A DNA stretch of 64,000 nt from Serratia inhibens (GTDB lineage: Bacteria > Pseudomonadota > Gammaproteobacteria > Enterobacterales > Enterobacteriaceae): contig NZ_QYYG01000001.1 in the NCBI RefSeq assembly GCF_003591175.1, positions 620,001-684,000 on the forward strand, written 5' to 3'. The notes under the pieces were generated by a model. That model searched no databases. It was not told the origin of the DNA and saw nothing but the letters and a program-made list of their open reading frames with translations. Position numbers and translations under genes: made by a program. Positions 27,147 to 35,667 of the stretch are shown one piece after another (within the stretch, counting starts at the first letter, position 1; every line of letters begins with the position of its first letter).

Positions 27147-28127
27147 ATGAAGATCGGTGTAGTAATAAGCGGTGGCGATGTCAGCGGCATCAACAACTTT
27201 ATTTTCCAGGTCGCCAGGCTGGCGCAGGCAGATATCGTTCTGTTTAACGGTGGAATTCCGGGATTACTGGCTAATCAATATCATTCCATCGCCAGGCGCG
27301 AGCTGGTCGATTTCTCTATTTCATCGATGCCGATTATCTCTTCAGGTCGTACGGCAAAGAAACTGGTCGCCAGCGAATATGAAACTATCGGCAAGCAACT
27401 TAAAGCGCTGCACATTGACGTGCTTATTATGGCCGGCGGCGACGGCTCGCTGCAGTTTTTAAATACGCTCAGTGAGTTTGGCGTTAACTGTTTTGGCGTT
27501 GGCATGACCATCGACAATGACGTTTTCGGCAGCTGTTACAGCATTGGTTTTTCTACCGCCTGCGAACAGGTGATAAAAGAGGTCTCCAAACTGAGAAATA
27601 CCGGGCGCGCCCTGCCGGGCCGCGTATTTATGATTGAGCTGCTGGGGGGTTACTGCGGGGAACTGACGCTGCAATCGGCGATAAAATCCAATGCGGACTT
27701 TGCCTTGATCCCAGAATGCCAACATCCCTTGAACGCATTGGCGGAAAAAATAACCCACCGGCTGGAGCGGCAAAACAGCGTTATCATTTTATGTTCGGAA
27801 GGATACACCAAAGAGTACTCGCCAGGTTTCCAGGGGGCGATCGACACCATGATTAAACAGCTGGAACCCAAGATTGGCGTGCGTATTCGCAAAACCATCG
27901 TGGGGTACGGCCTGCGCAATGGCGATCCCACTTGCGAAGAGATCTATCAGGGAACACTGATGGCCAGCGAAGTCGTGCGCTGTATTAATTCCGGAATGAA
28001 AAACAAGGCAATCATTATTAATGCCGGCAACCAACCTATTCCGATTGATTTAATCAGCATGCAAAAACGTTTGGTCGACACCGAAGGACACCATTACAAA
28101 CTCGCCAGGCAGTTAAATATAATCTGA
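27147..28127 (+). CDS. 6-phosphofructokinase-family sugar-phosphate kinase
   Basis: 326 aa. MKIGVVISGGDVSGINNFIF is the PfkA start; GGDGS (97-101) and TIDND (121-125, D123 equivalent to catalytic D127 of E. coli PfkA) are conserved, as is an Arg (R159) equivalent to R162. The residue after GGD is Gly, as in ATP-dependent enzymes, and the residue before TIDND is Met rather than the Lys of PPi-dependent ones. LLGGYCGELTL replaces MGRYCGDLTL, losing one Arg. It probably makes a ketose bisphosphate from the PTS product. The start at 27147 follows GGGAGCAGGC. First gene of the operon. Confidence 0.85.
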   Translation: MKIGVVISGGDVSGINNFIFQVARLAQADIVLFNGGIPGLLANQYHSIARRELVDFSISSMPIISSGRTAKKLVASEYETIGKQLKALHIDVLIMAGGDGSLQFLNTLSEFGVNCFGVGMTIDNDVFGSCYSIGFSTACEQVIKEVSKLRNTGRALPGRVFMIELLGGYCGELTLQSAIKSNADFALIPECQHPLNALAEKITHRLERQNSVIILCSEGYTKEYSPGFQGAIDTMIKQLEPKIGVRIRKTIVGYGLRNGDPTCEEIYQGTLMASEVVRCINSGMKNKAIIINAGNQPIPIDLISMQKRLVDTEGHHYKLARQLNII

Positions 28128-28137
28128 GGAGATGTCC

Positions 28138-28452
28138 ATGCTTAAAATATTGTGTGTTTGTGGCTGCGGCCTCGGCTCCAGCTTTGCCATCGAAATGAGC
28201 GCAAAGGCGGTGCTGAAAAAACTGGAGATTGAAGCCGATATTGATCACACCACGATCTCTGAGGCCAGCGCCTTTAAATCAGATATTATTCTTACCCAAA
28301 AAACCTTCGCCGATATTTTAAATGCCGATGCCAGCGAAGAAGAAAAAAAACGGGTCATTGTTCTCCACCGGCTCACCGATAAAGTGGAAATAGAGCAAAA
28401 GATTGTGGCCTTTTTGAAAGAGCGCGACATGAAGGACCCCCATCATGAGTAG
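28138..28452 (+). CDS. PTS EIIB component (lactose/ascorbate-like fold)
   Basis: 104 aa. LKILCVCGCGLGSSFAIEMS holds the phosphorylated Cys in the P-loop-like motif CGCGLGSS of UlaB/GatB-type IIB proteins. The ATG at 28138 has GGAG 6 nt upstream; the ATG at 28132 directly abuts GGAG and is unlikely. It overlaps the IIC gene by 8 bp. It passes phosphate from IIA to the incoming sugar. Confidence 0.88.
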   Translation: MLKILCVCGCGLGSSFAIEMSAKAVLKKLEIEADIDHTTISEASAFKSDIILTQKTFADILNADASEEEKKRVIVLHRLTDKVEIEQKIVAFLKERDMKDPHHE

Positions 28453-29812
28453 TCTGATCGATTTTATCGTCAAAGATCTGCTGGGCCAGGCGTCGATCCT
28501 GATTGCCTTTATCGCCATGCTGGGGTTGTTGCTGCAGAAAAAATCCACCGGCAAGGTCGCCGAAGGCACGTTCAAAACGCTGTTGGGCTTTCTGATCATG
28601 ATGGCCGGCATCAACATCATCGTCGGTGCCCTGACCTACCTGAACAGTATCTTCACCCACGGCTTCGGCATGACCGGTTATATCACCGACGTCGCCGCCA
28701 TTGCCGGCCTGGCCAACCGCGAGCTGGGTTCGGAAGTGGCGATGACCCTGCTGGTGATTTTCGCCGTGAATATCATCATCGCCCGCATCACTCCGTTCAA
28801 ATACATTTTCCTGACCGGACAGGCGTTGTTGTGGATGGCCACCATCGGTGCGGTGATCGGCTATAAAGCCGGGTTGACCGGGATGCCGCTGATTTTGACC
28901 GGCGGGATCTTTGGCGGCGTGATGGCGGTGTTGATGCCGGCGCTGGCGCAGCCGGTAGTGCGCAAAATCACCGGCTCGGACGAGGTGGCGCTGGGGCACT
29001 TCTGCACCATCGGTTATCTGGTGCAGGCGGCGGTCGCCAAGGTGGTCGGCAAAGGCTCGCGTTCCACCGAGGATCTGGAGCTGCCCGACAACTTCAAGTT
29101 TCTGCAAGACACCTATCTGTCGATGGCGGTGGTGATGATCCCGATGTACCTGATCCCTGCGCTGGCGGCCGGGCCACAGTTCATCGCCCAATACGCCGGC
29201 GGGATGAACTACCTGATGTACTCCTTTATGCAGGCCATTCAGTTCGTCGCCGGCGTGTTTATCCTCTACAGCGGCGTGCGTCTGTTGCTGAATGAGCTGG
29301 TGCCGGCGTTTCGCGGCATTGCCATGCGCATCGTGCCGGATGCCCGCCCGGCGCTGGATTGCCCGGTGTTGTTCCCCTATGCGCCCAATGCGGTGATTGT
29401 CGGCTTCCTGGCCACGACCCTGGGTTCGATCATCGGCATGATCGTTTTCCCGATGTTCGGTCTGGCGATGATCCTGCCCGGCCTGCTCACCAACTTCTTC
29501 GCCGGCGGCACCGCGGGCATTTTCGGTAACGCCCTTGGCGGGCGGCGCGGCGCGATGATCGGGGGCGTGGTTCACGGTCTGTTCATCACCTTCCTGCCGG
29601 CCATTCTGGTGCCGATGCTGGAAAGTTACGGTTTTGTCGGCGTGACCTTCAGCGATTCCGACGTCATCAGCAGCGGTCTGGTGATGGGGCATGCCTTCCA
29701 GGGCAACTGGCTGTTCATCGCCCTGTTCATTGTCTTCGTCACGCTGATTGCGTGGTTCGTTAACGGTAAGTCAACCAAACACCATGAGGGAAAAGTCCAT
29801 GAAACTCTATAA
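28445..29812 (+). CDS. PTS EIIC transporter, UlaA (ascorbate/SgaT) family
   Basis: 455 aa, about eleven membrane segments. IKDLLGQASIL-like N-terminus (DFIVKDLLGQASILIAFI), FILTGQA-like IFLTGQALLWM and FFAGGTAGIFGNALGGRRGA are UlaA-family features. It moves and, with IIB, phosphorylates the substrate. The family member in E. coli takes L-ascorbate, but none of the ula catabolic enzymes is present here; a PFK and an aldolase are, so a different substrate is likely. Overlaps the IIB and aldolase genes. Confidence 0.88.
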   Translation: MSSLIDFIVKDLLGQASILIAFIAMLGLLLQKKSTGKVAEGTFKTLLGFLIMMAGINIIVGALTYLNSIFTHGFGMTGYITDVAAIAGLANRELGSEVAMTLLVIFAVNIIIARITPFKYIFLTGQALLWMATIGAVIGYKAGLTGMPLILTGGIFGGVMAVLMPALAQPVVRKITGSDEVALGHFCTIGYLVQAAVAKVVGKGSRSTEDLELPDNFKFLQDTYLSMAVVMIPMYLIPALAAGPQFIAQYAGGMNYLMYSFMQAIQFVAGVFILYSGVRLLLNELVPAFRGIAMRIVPDARPALDCPVLFPYAPNAVIVGFLATTLGSIIGMIVFPMFGLAMILPGLLTNFFAGGTAGIFGNALGGRRGAMIGGVVHGLFITFLPAILVPMLESYGFVGVTFSDSDVISSGLVMGHAFQGNWLFIALFIVFVTLIAWFVNGKSTKHHEGKVHETL

Positions 29813-30641
29813 TTTCAACGAGCTGTTGTCCGTTGCCAAGGCCCGCGACTTCAAGGCGATAGGCTCATTCAATCTTCATTGCCTGGAGATGCTGCCGGCC
29901 TTTTTCAGGGCGGCCAAGGCCACCCACAGCCCGCTGATGATCCAGATTTCCACCGGTACCGCCGAATATCTGGGCTACCGGCTGCTGGTTGATTCGGTGC
30001 GCTCGCTGGCGGCAAGCGAAGATGTGCCCACCTGTCTGCATCTGGATCACTGCTCGGACATCGCCGCCATCGAGACGGCGATTGATGCCGGTTTCAGTTC
30101 GGTGATGTATGACGGTTCGCACCTTGATATGGACGAGAATATCGCCAATACCCGCAAGGTGATCGACATTGCCCGCCAGCGTAACGTCTCGGTGGAGGCT
30201 GAACTGGGCGCCATCGGCGGTTCGGAGGACGGCAAGGCGGTTGCGGAAGAGGACATCTGTTTTACTACCGTAGAAGACGCCAAGCGCTTTGTAGACGAAA
30301 CCGGGGTCGATATGCTGGCCGTGTCGGTCGGCACCGTCCACGGGCTGTACACCGGTAAGGCGCATATCCAGCACCAGCGCCTGGCGGAAATCACCGAGGC
30401 CACCCATACCCCGCTGGTATTGCACGGCGGCACCGGGGTCAGCGATGAAGACATGCGGCGCGCGGTGGCCGGCGGCATTGAAAAGGTCAACGTGGGCACC
30501 GAGATGAACGTGCAATGGGTTGGGCGCTGCAAGCAGACATTTGAAAAAGGCAAAGTGAACGACAGCGTGCGGAAATTCCTGATCCCGGCCAATAATGCCG
30601 TCACCGAAGTATTAACGGAAAAGATCGGTCTGTTTAAATAA
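29799..30641 (+). CDS. Class II ketose-bisphosphate aldolase (GatY/KbaY/FbaA-like)
   Basis: 280 aa. Zinc ligands and catalytic residues fit the class II aldolase fold: HLDHCSD (catalytic Asp and zinc His), AELGAIGGSEDG, VSVGTVHGLYTGK (second His), VLHGGTGVSDE (third His). Most like tagatose-bisphosphate aldolase GatY. It would split a ketose bisphosphate to dihydroxyacetone-P and an aldehyde phosphate. The ATG at 29799 follows GAGGGAAAAG and overlaps the IIC gene by 14 bp. Confidence 0.88.
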   Translation: MKLYNFNELLSVAKARDFKAIGSFNLHCLEMLPAFFRAAKATHSPLMIQISTGTAEYLGYRLLVDSVRSLAASEDVPTCLHLDHCSDIAAIETAIDAGFSSVMYDGSHLDMDENIANTRKVIDIARQRNVSVEAELGAIGGSEDGKAVAEEDICFTTVEDAKRFVDETGVDMLAVSVGTVHGLYTGKAHIQHQRLAEITEATHTPLVLHGGTGVSDEDMRRAVAGGIEKVNVGTEMNVQWVGRCKQTFEKGKVNDSVRKFLIPANNAVTEVLTEKIGLFK

Positions 30642-30663
30642 CGGTTGTCATTAGTTCTTAATA

Positions 30664-30767
30664 TATACCCTGTGCATTTCAAGTCGCGGTTAAGCGGTTA
30701 ACTATTAGTCCCGGATCCTCAGTTATTGCAGGGTGCTGCATGCTGCGGCGTGAAAGGCGCAGGTATA
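30664..30767. repeat. Degenerate ERIC-like element inside the PTS operon
   Basis: Begins TATACCC and GCATTTCAAGTCGCGG and ends with GCTGCGGCGTGAAAGG...AGGTATA, matching the outer arms of ERIC; the core (the TTACATAAGTAAG segment) is absent. It lies between the aldolase and the small unknown gene. Confidence 0.55.
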
Positions 30768-30780
30768 GACTGGAGAATAT

Positions 30781-31050
30781 ATGTTTAATTTTATGAAACG
30801 TCAGCGGGAAAAAGAAACTTTGCCCGCCACGAATTACGATGATGAAGCCAATGAAATTGCAGCCGAAATTAACACACTGGAACGGCAGTTGGCAGCAACG
30901 CCGGCGGACGGCGAAATCCATAAGGCATTAATGCTGGCCTATAATCGGGCAGTAAAGATTTATGCCAAAAGCCGGCACCATCGCCAACATATCGATACCG
31001 TTTTTATCAAGATGGACGAGCTGCGCAATATTATCAGGAAAAATCTCTGA
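30781..31050 (+). CDS. Small charged protein of unknown function in the PTS operon
   Basis: 89 aa, mostly helical and rich in Glu, Lys and Arg; MKRQREKETLPATNYDDEAN, then AEINTLERQLAATPADGEIHKAL. Neither a signal peptide nor a membrane segment is seen. GGAG 6 nt before the ATG supports translation. Its position between aldolase and IIA, on the same strand and 9 bp before the IIA gene, suggests co-expression. No family recognised; it may be a regulatory or scaffolding subunit (weak inference). Confidence 0.7.
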   Translation: MFNFMKRQREKETLPATNYDDEANEIAAEINTLERQLAATPADGEIHKALMLAYNRAVKIYAKSRHHRQHIDTVFIKMDELRNIIRKNL

Positions 31051-31059
31051 GGGATCATG

Positions 31060-31497
31060 ATGACAATTAAACAACTGCTGATTGAGGCCGGCGCCATACA
31101 GGTCGGCATCAAGGAAACGGACTGGCAAAAGGTCATTACGCTGGCGGCGCAGCCCTTGGTGGATAACGGCTATATTCACGCCTCTTATTATCAGGCGGTG
31201 ATCAGCAATACGCTGGCCCACGGCGCTTATTACGTGTTTGACGAAGGCATCGCCATCCCCCACGCACGGCCGGAGTGCGGGGTCATTAAAAACTGCTTCA
31301 GCATGGTGTTGCTGGAGGAGCCCATCGCCTTTCGCGACAGCGAAAAGGCCGATATCGTCATTCTGTTCGGCGCCACCGACAGTAACCGGCATATTGAAGA
31401 AGGCATTCGCGCCATTGTCGATTTGCTGGACAATAAAGAGCGGCTCGACAAGCTCCGCGCGGCGAAAATATGGCAAGAGGTGGTGGACATATTATGA
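31060..31497 (+). CDS. PTS EIIA component (fructose/mannitol/UlaC type)
   Basis: 145 aa. The phosphorylated His is in GIAIPHARPECGV, the IIA-Ntr/UlaC-type signature; SMVLLEEPIAFRDSEKADIVILFG follows. A second ATG lies one codon upstream (31057); either may start. Last PTS subunit of the operon; overlaps the next kinase gene by 4 bp (ATGA). It takes phosphate from HPr. Confidence 0.88.
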   Translation: MTIKQLLIEAGAIQVGIKETDWQKVITLAAQPLVDNGYIHASYYQAVISNTLAHGAYYVFDEGIAIPHARPECGVIKNCFSMVLLEEPIAFRDSEKADIVILFGATDSNRHIEEGIRAIVDLLDNKERLDKLRAAKIWQEVVDIL

Positions 31498-32072
31498 CTC
31501 TGGCAAGCGGAAAAACCGTCATTCTGGTCAATGGCGTTCCTGCCTCCGGCAAAAGCACCGTCGCGCAGGCTTTGGCGCAGCATTTCGGCCTGCCTTATCT
31601 GGCCATCGACGGTATCAAGGAGCCTTTTATGTCGCGGCTGGACAACGTGGATCGGGGGCTGAACCGGCGGCTTGGCTGCGCCGCTTATGAAGCCATTTGG
31701 TCAATCGTGGCGCAGGCCCCCGACTGCTGCACTTACGTTATCGACGCCTGGTTCGGCTTTCAGCCCAGAGAGCAGTTGCGCCATTACCTGCGCGAAGCCG
31801 GGGTGACGCAACCTCTGGAAGTGTGGAACCAGATTTCCGGCGAGCTGGCGGCAGAGCGCTATGCTTCGCGCATCGGGCAACGGCCCAAAGGCCACCCCGG
31901 TACAGAATATTTGCCTGAATTGCGGGCGCTGGCCGAACGCGCCGCCCCGATGGCCATCGGCCCGGTGATCCGGGTTGAGCAAGCTCAGCCGCTGGAGATC
32001 GGCCGGATTGTCGACTCGCTGGCGGAGTACGGCATCGGTGGCGATAACGTCGGCAAGCGGATGGCGGGTTGA
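31494..32072 (+). CDS. P-loop kinase-like protein of the PTS operon
   Basis: 192 aa. Walker A GVPASGKSTVAQAL at the N-terminus and a Rossmann-like core, like small gluconate/shikimate-type kinases or zeta-toxin-like kinases. The substrate is unknown. Its start overlaps the EIIA stop by 4 bp, so it is translationally coupled and likely part of the same pathway. It ends the cluster. Confidence 0.75.
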   Translation: MTLASGKTVILVNGVPASGKSTVAQALAQHFGLPYLAIDGIKEPFMSRLDNVDRGLNRRLGCAAYEAIWSIVAQAPDCCTYVIDAWFGFQPREQLRHYLREAGVTQPLEVWNQISGELAAERYASRIGQRPKGHPGTEYLPELRALAERAAPMAIGPVIRVEQAQPLEIGRIVDSLAEYGIGGDNVGKRMAG

Positions 32073-32153
32073 TGTTTTCCGCGACTGCAAGCCAGGGCAA
32101 GCGCGGGAACTTCTCCCGCCATTGCACAAAAATGCGACGCCCTTCGCAATTAA

Positions 32154-32169
32154 TGTGATTTAAATCACT
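32154..32169. promoter_or_regulatory. CRP-like site upstream of add
   Basis: TGTGATTTAAATCACT: TGTGA-N6-TCAC with near-perfect dyad symmetry, 87 bp before add. FNR could also read the core, but it lacks TTGAT/ATCAA ends. Confidence 0.55.
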
Positions 32170-32255
32170 TTTTTATGCAACCTAATGGTAATTTTCATTC
32201 TTTTGTTTTTATACTGATATGCACTTTACCTACAACAAAATAACGAGTGCATATC

Positions 32256-33254
32256 ATGATTGACTCCCGCCTACCGCTTACCGACATTCACCGTCATCTC
32301 GACGGCAACATCCGTGCGCAAACCATTCTCGATCTGGGCCGTCAGTTCAATCTGGCCCTGCCCGCTGACGAGCTGGAAGCGTTGCGCCCGCACGTGCAAA
32401 TCACCCATGCCGAACCGGATCTGATCAGCTTTCTGCAAAAGCTGGACTGGGGCGTGGCGGTGCTGGGCGACCTGGATGCCTGCCGCCGGGTTGCCTACGA
32501 AAACGTAGAGGACGCGGCCAATGCCGGCCTGCACTATGCCGAGCTGCGCTTCTCGCCGTATTACATGGCGATGAAACACCAACTGCCGGTGGCTGGCGTA
32601 GTCGAAGCGGTGATCGACGGCATTCGTTCCGGCGTTCGCGATCGGGGCATCGATGTCCGCCTGATCGGCATCATGAGCCGTACCTTTGGCGAAGCAGCCT
32701 GTTTGCAAGAACTGGAGGGCCTGTTGGCGCACCGCGACGGCATTACCGCGCTGGATCTGGCCGGTGACGAGCTGGGCTTCCCGGGTAGCCTGTTTCTCAG
32801 CCACTTCAACCGTGCCCGCGACGCCGGCTTGCGCATTACCGTGCACGCGGGCGAAGCCGCAGGCCCGGAAAGCATCTGGCAGGCGATCCGCGAGCTGGGT
32901 GCCGAGCGTATCGGCCACGGGGTGAAAGCGATTGAGGATCCGGCGCTGATGGACTTCCTGGCTGAACACGGCATCGGCATCGAATCCTGCCTGACCTCCA
33001 ATATTCAGACCAGCACCGTCTCTTCTCTGGCCCAGCATCCGCTGGCGAAATTCCTGCGCCACGGCGTGCTGGCCTCGATCAACACCGATGACCCGGCGGT
33101 TCAGGGCATCGAGATCGAACACGAATACCGGGTAGCGGCACCACAGGCCGGGCTGACGCCGGCTGAAATCCGCACCGCACAGGAAAACGGCCTGAAAATG
33201 GCGTTCCTCAGCGAGCAGGAAAAGCAGGCTTTGCGCGATAAAGTGCGAGGCTGA
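32256..33254 (+). CDS. add: Adenosine deaminase Add
   Basis: 332 aa. Zinc-binding TDIHRHLDG, catalytic [15 protein letters not shown] and the conserved [10 protein letters not shown] are diagnostic, and the alignment with E. coli Add is continuous from [20 protein letters not shown]. It deaminates adenosine to inosine and 2'-deoxyadenosine to deoxyinosine. The ATG at 32256 aligns with the E. coli start; three upstream residues are excluded. It carries its own terminator and a CRP-like upstream site. Confidence 0.97.
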   Translation: MIDSRLPLTDIHRHLDGNIRAQTILDLGRQFNLALPADELEALRPHVQITHAEPDLISFLQKLDWGVAVLGDLDACRRVAYENVEDAANAGLHYAELRFSPYYMAMKHQLPVAGVVEAVIDGIRSGVRDRGIDVRLIGIMSRTFGEAACLQELEGLLAHRDGITALDLAGDELGFPGSLFLSHFNRARDAGLRITVHAGEAAGPESIWQAIRELGAERIGHGVKAIEDPALMDFLAEHGIGIESCLTSNIQTSTVSSLAQHPLAKFLRHGVLASINTDDPAVQGIEIEHEYRVAAPQAGLTPAEIRTAQENGLKMAFLSEQEKQALRDKVRG

Positions 33255-33261
33255 TGAAGCA

Positions 33262-33287
33262 AGGGGCGCGTATAACGCGCCCCGGTT
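33262..33287 (+). terminator. Terminator of add
   Basis: Stem GGGGCGCG / CGCGCCCC (33263-33270 with 33276-33283), 5-nt loop, then GGTTTATTT. It overlaps the 3' end of the convergent yfeH-like gene. Confidence 0.8.
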
Positions 33288-34282
33288 TATTTCAACGCCA
33301 ACGCCTCTCGCTGTTTGGCGGTTTTGCGCGCATAGCGCTGCGCCAGTACGGCGCACACCATCAGTTGCACCTGATGGAAAATCATCAGCGGCAGCACCAT
33401 GGCCCCCACCGCTGCGGCCGGAAACAGCACGTTGGCCATCGGAATGCCGTTCGCCAGGCTCTTTTTCGAGCCGCAGAACACAATGGTGATCTCATCGGCG
33501 GTATCGAACCCCAGCCAGCGCGCAGTGTAAGTGTTAATAATCAGCACCACCGTCAGCAGCACCAGCGACATCACCAGAATGGTCAGCAACGACCAGCCAT
33601 CAATCCGGTGCCAGATGCCTTCCACCACCGCCGCACTGAACGCGGTATACACCACCAGCAATATCGATGAACGGTCAGTGATGTTGATCAGTTTACGGTG
33701 GCGATCGACCCATTTACCGATCAACGGCCGCGCCAGGTGCCCCACCACAAACGGCACCATCAGTTGCAGGATTATCGAACCAATGGCGTGCAGCACGTCG
33801 GTGTTTCCACCCTGGGTATGCATCAAGGCCCCCACCAGCAGCGGCGACAGGAAAACGCCGAGGATACTGGACGCCGAAGCGCTGCAAATCGCCGCGGCCA
33901 CGTTACCGCCCGCCGCAGAAGTAAAGGCGATAGCCGACTGAACCGTCGCCGGCAGCGCGCACAGATAAAGGAAGCCCAGATAAACCGTCGGCGTCATCAG
34001 CCCCGGCACCATCCAATTCATCGTCAGCCCCAATAGCGGGAACAGCGCGAAAGTACTGAGAAACACCACCAGATGCAGTTTCCAGTGGCTCATGCCGGCG
34101 ATAATCGCCTCGCGCGACAGCTTGGCGCCATGCATAAAGAACAGCAGCGCAATGGCAGCGGTTGTCAGGCGTTCGAAGAAAGTTTTCCATACCCCTTCGC
34201 AGGGGAAGATCGAGGCGACGATCACCACCAAAATCAGGACCAATAAAAACTTATCAATACGCAGACGCTGTAACCAGGACAT
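33287..34282 (-). CDS. yfeH: Bile acid:sodium symporter family transporter (YfeH-like)
   Basis: 331 aa from the ATG at 34282, with GAGGG about 10 nt upstream; an upstream frame adds 18 unrelated residues. Nine to ten membrane segments; the family (BASS/SBF) exports or imports organic anions with sodium. FCGSKKSLANGIPMANVLFP is the conserved segment of the YfeH branch. Substrate unknown. Convergent with add. Confidence 0.82.
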   Translation of the reverse strand: MSWLQRLRIDKFLLVLILVVIVASIFPCEGVWKTFFERLTTAAIALLFFMHGAKLSREAIIAGMSHWKLHLVVFLSTFALFPLLGLTMNWMVPGLMTPTVYLGFLYLCALPATVQSAIAFTSAAGGNVAAAICSASASSILGVFLSPLLVGALMHTQGGNTDVLHAIGSIILQLMVPFVVGHLARPLIGKWVDRHRKLINITDRSSILLVVYTAFSAAVVEGIWHRIDGWSLLTILVMSLVLLTVVLIINTYTARWLGFDTADEITIVFCGSKKSLANGIPMANVLFPAAAVGAMVLPLMIFHQVQLMVCAVLAQRYARKTAKQREALALK

Positions 34283-34357
34283 GAATAGGGATCCCTCGAA
34301 GAGTAAAACGGGTTCGACCCGCGAACCCGGAACCATAAATGGCGGAAGCTACTGCGT

Positions 34358-35398
34358 TCAGACTACCGGCAGCGCCTTTTGCTGTTTCGCAGACTCAATG
34401 CCCAGCTCGATCATTTCCATCACTTTGATGGCGTCGTCGGCCGGCACCGGGTTTTCGCCCTCGCCGTTAATCGCATCGCGGATTGCCGCGTAATAAGCCG
34501 GGTAGTTGCCGGGAATGCTCAGCAACGGCGTCTCCGCCAGCATGCCATTACGTGACAATGTCACTACACCGTCGCGCATATCGTAGCCCCAGTCGGCCTG
34601 CGGCAGGCGCTCACCGGCTTTAAGACGGTCTTCCTGCGGATCCAGCCCGAACTTGATAAAGCTGCCCTGGGTGCCATGCACGATATAACGCGCGGTTTCC
34701 GCCGCTGCCAGCACCGTGCCGTGCAGCACTACCCGGCGGTTGCCGTAGTTCAACACCGCGTGGAAATAATCCACCGATTGCGAGCCAGGGCGCAGTTCGC
34801 CCAGATCGACAAACAGCATTTGCGGCTTGCCGAACAGTTGCAGCGCCTGATCGATCAGATGCGGCCCCAAATCGTACCAGATGCCGGTGCCGGCACCGGC
34901 CTGTTCGCGCCAGCGCTGACGCACTTCCGGCCGGAAGCGATCGAAATGCGATTCAAAGTAAACCACTTCGCCGAGCGCGCCTTCTTTCAGCAGCGTCTTT
35001 AGCGTGAGGAAATCGCTGTCCCAGCGGCGGTTGTGGAACACCGACAACAGTTTGCCGCTCTGTTCCGCCTGCTGTTTCAATTCTTGCGCTTGCGACAATG
35101 TCACGGTAAAGGGTTTGTCTACCACCACGTGCTTGCCGGCGGCCATCGCCTGCTGCGCCAGCGGAAAGTGGGTATCGTTGGGGGTGGGAATGACGATCAG
35201 ATCGATAGAGGGGTCGTTGAACAGCGCCTGCGGATCGCTCACTACGGTCATCGCAGGCCAGTCGGCGTGCACTTTGCCTGCATCGCTGCTCGACACGGCG
35301 GCCAGTTCTACACCCGGGGTGCCGACAATCAGCGGCGCATGAAAGGTTTTGCTGGCATAGCCGTAACCGACCAGCCCAACCCGAATTTTTTCTGCCAT
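34358..35398 (-). CDS. ydgJ: Gfo/Idh/MocA-family oxidoreductase YdgJ
   Basis: 346 aa. N-terminal Rossmann motif VGLVGYGYASKTFHAPL and the GKHVVVDKPFTVT catalytic EKP/DKP loop of the GFO/IDH/MocA family; close to E. coli YdgJ, next to add in E. coli as here. Reduces or oxidises an unknown sugar-like substrate with NAD(P). The ATG at 35398 follows AGAGGAAATACC. The C-terminus ends in a helical QQKALPVV. Confidence 0.88.
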   Translation of the reverse strand: MAEKIRVGLVGYGYASKTFHAPLIVGTPGVELAAVSSSDAGKVHADWPAMTVVSDPQALFNDPSIDLIVIPTPNDTHFPLAQQAMAAGKHVVVDKPFTVTLSQAQELKQQAEQSGKLLSVFHNRRWDSDFLTLKTLLKEGALGEVVYFESHFDRFRPEVRQRWREQAGAGTGIWYDLGPHLIDQALQLFGKPQMLFVDLGELRPGSQSVDYFHAVLNYGNRRVVLHGTVLAAAETARYIVHGTQGSFIKFGLDPQEDRLKAGERLPQADWGYDMRDGVVTLSRNGMLAETPLLSIPGNYPAYYAAIRDAINGEGENPVPADDAIKVMEMIELGIESAKQQKALPVV

Positions 35399-35600
35399 GG
35401 TATTTCCTCTTGCTGGCTCGCTATAGACCCATCCGATTTGACACCATGATGCAGGTGGGAACAAGAAGTAAATGTTATGTTAACGGTAGCGACGCGCAAT
35501 AATCCCACTCTTCAATCAACGTGACCGAGACGCTTCATTACCGTCGGGGACAGAGGGTATCGGTGGGCACTTAACATCATTGGACTAGCCGACCCTTTTA

Positions 35601-35645
35601 CGCGGTAACCGGGTTCCCTTTCCCTCTGGCAGCCCGGTTACCGCG
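35601..35645. terminator. Long hairpin downstream of araC
   Basis: Perfect 13-bp inverted repeat CGCGGTAACCGGG / CCCGGTTACCGCG with a 19-nt loop, 22 bp beyond the araC stop. It is not followed by a T-run on the araC strand, so rho-independent termination is uncertain. Confidence 0.55.
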
Positions 35646-35667
35646 CATGTCCTCAACGCTACTACAG

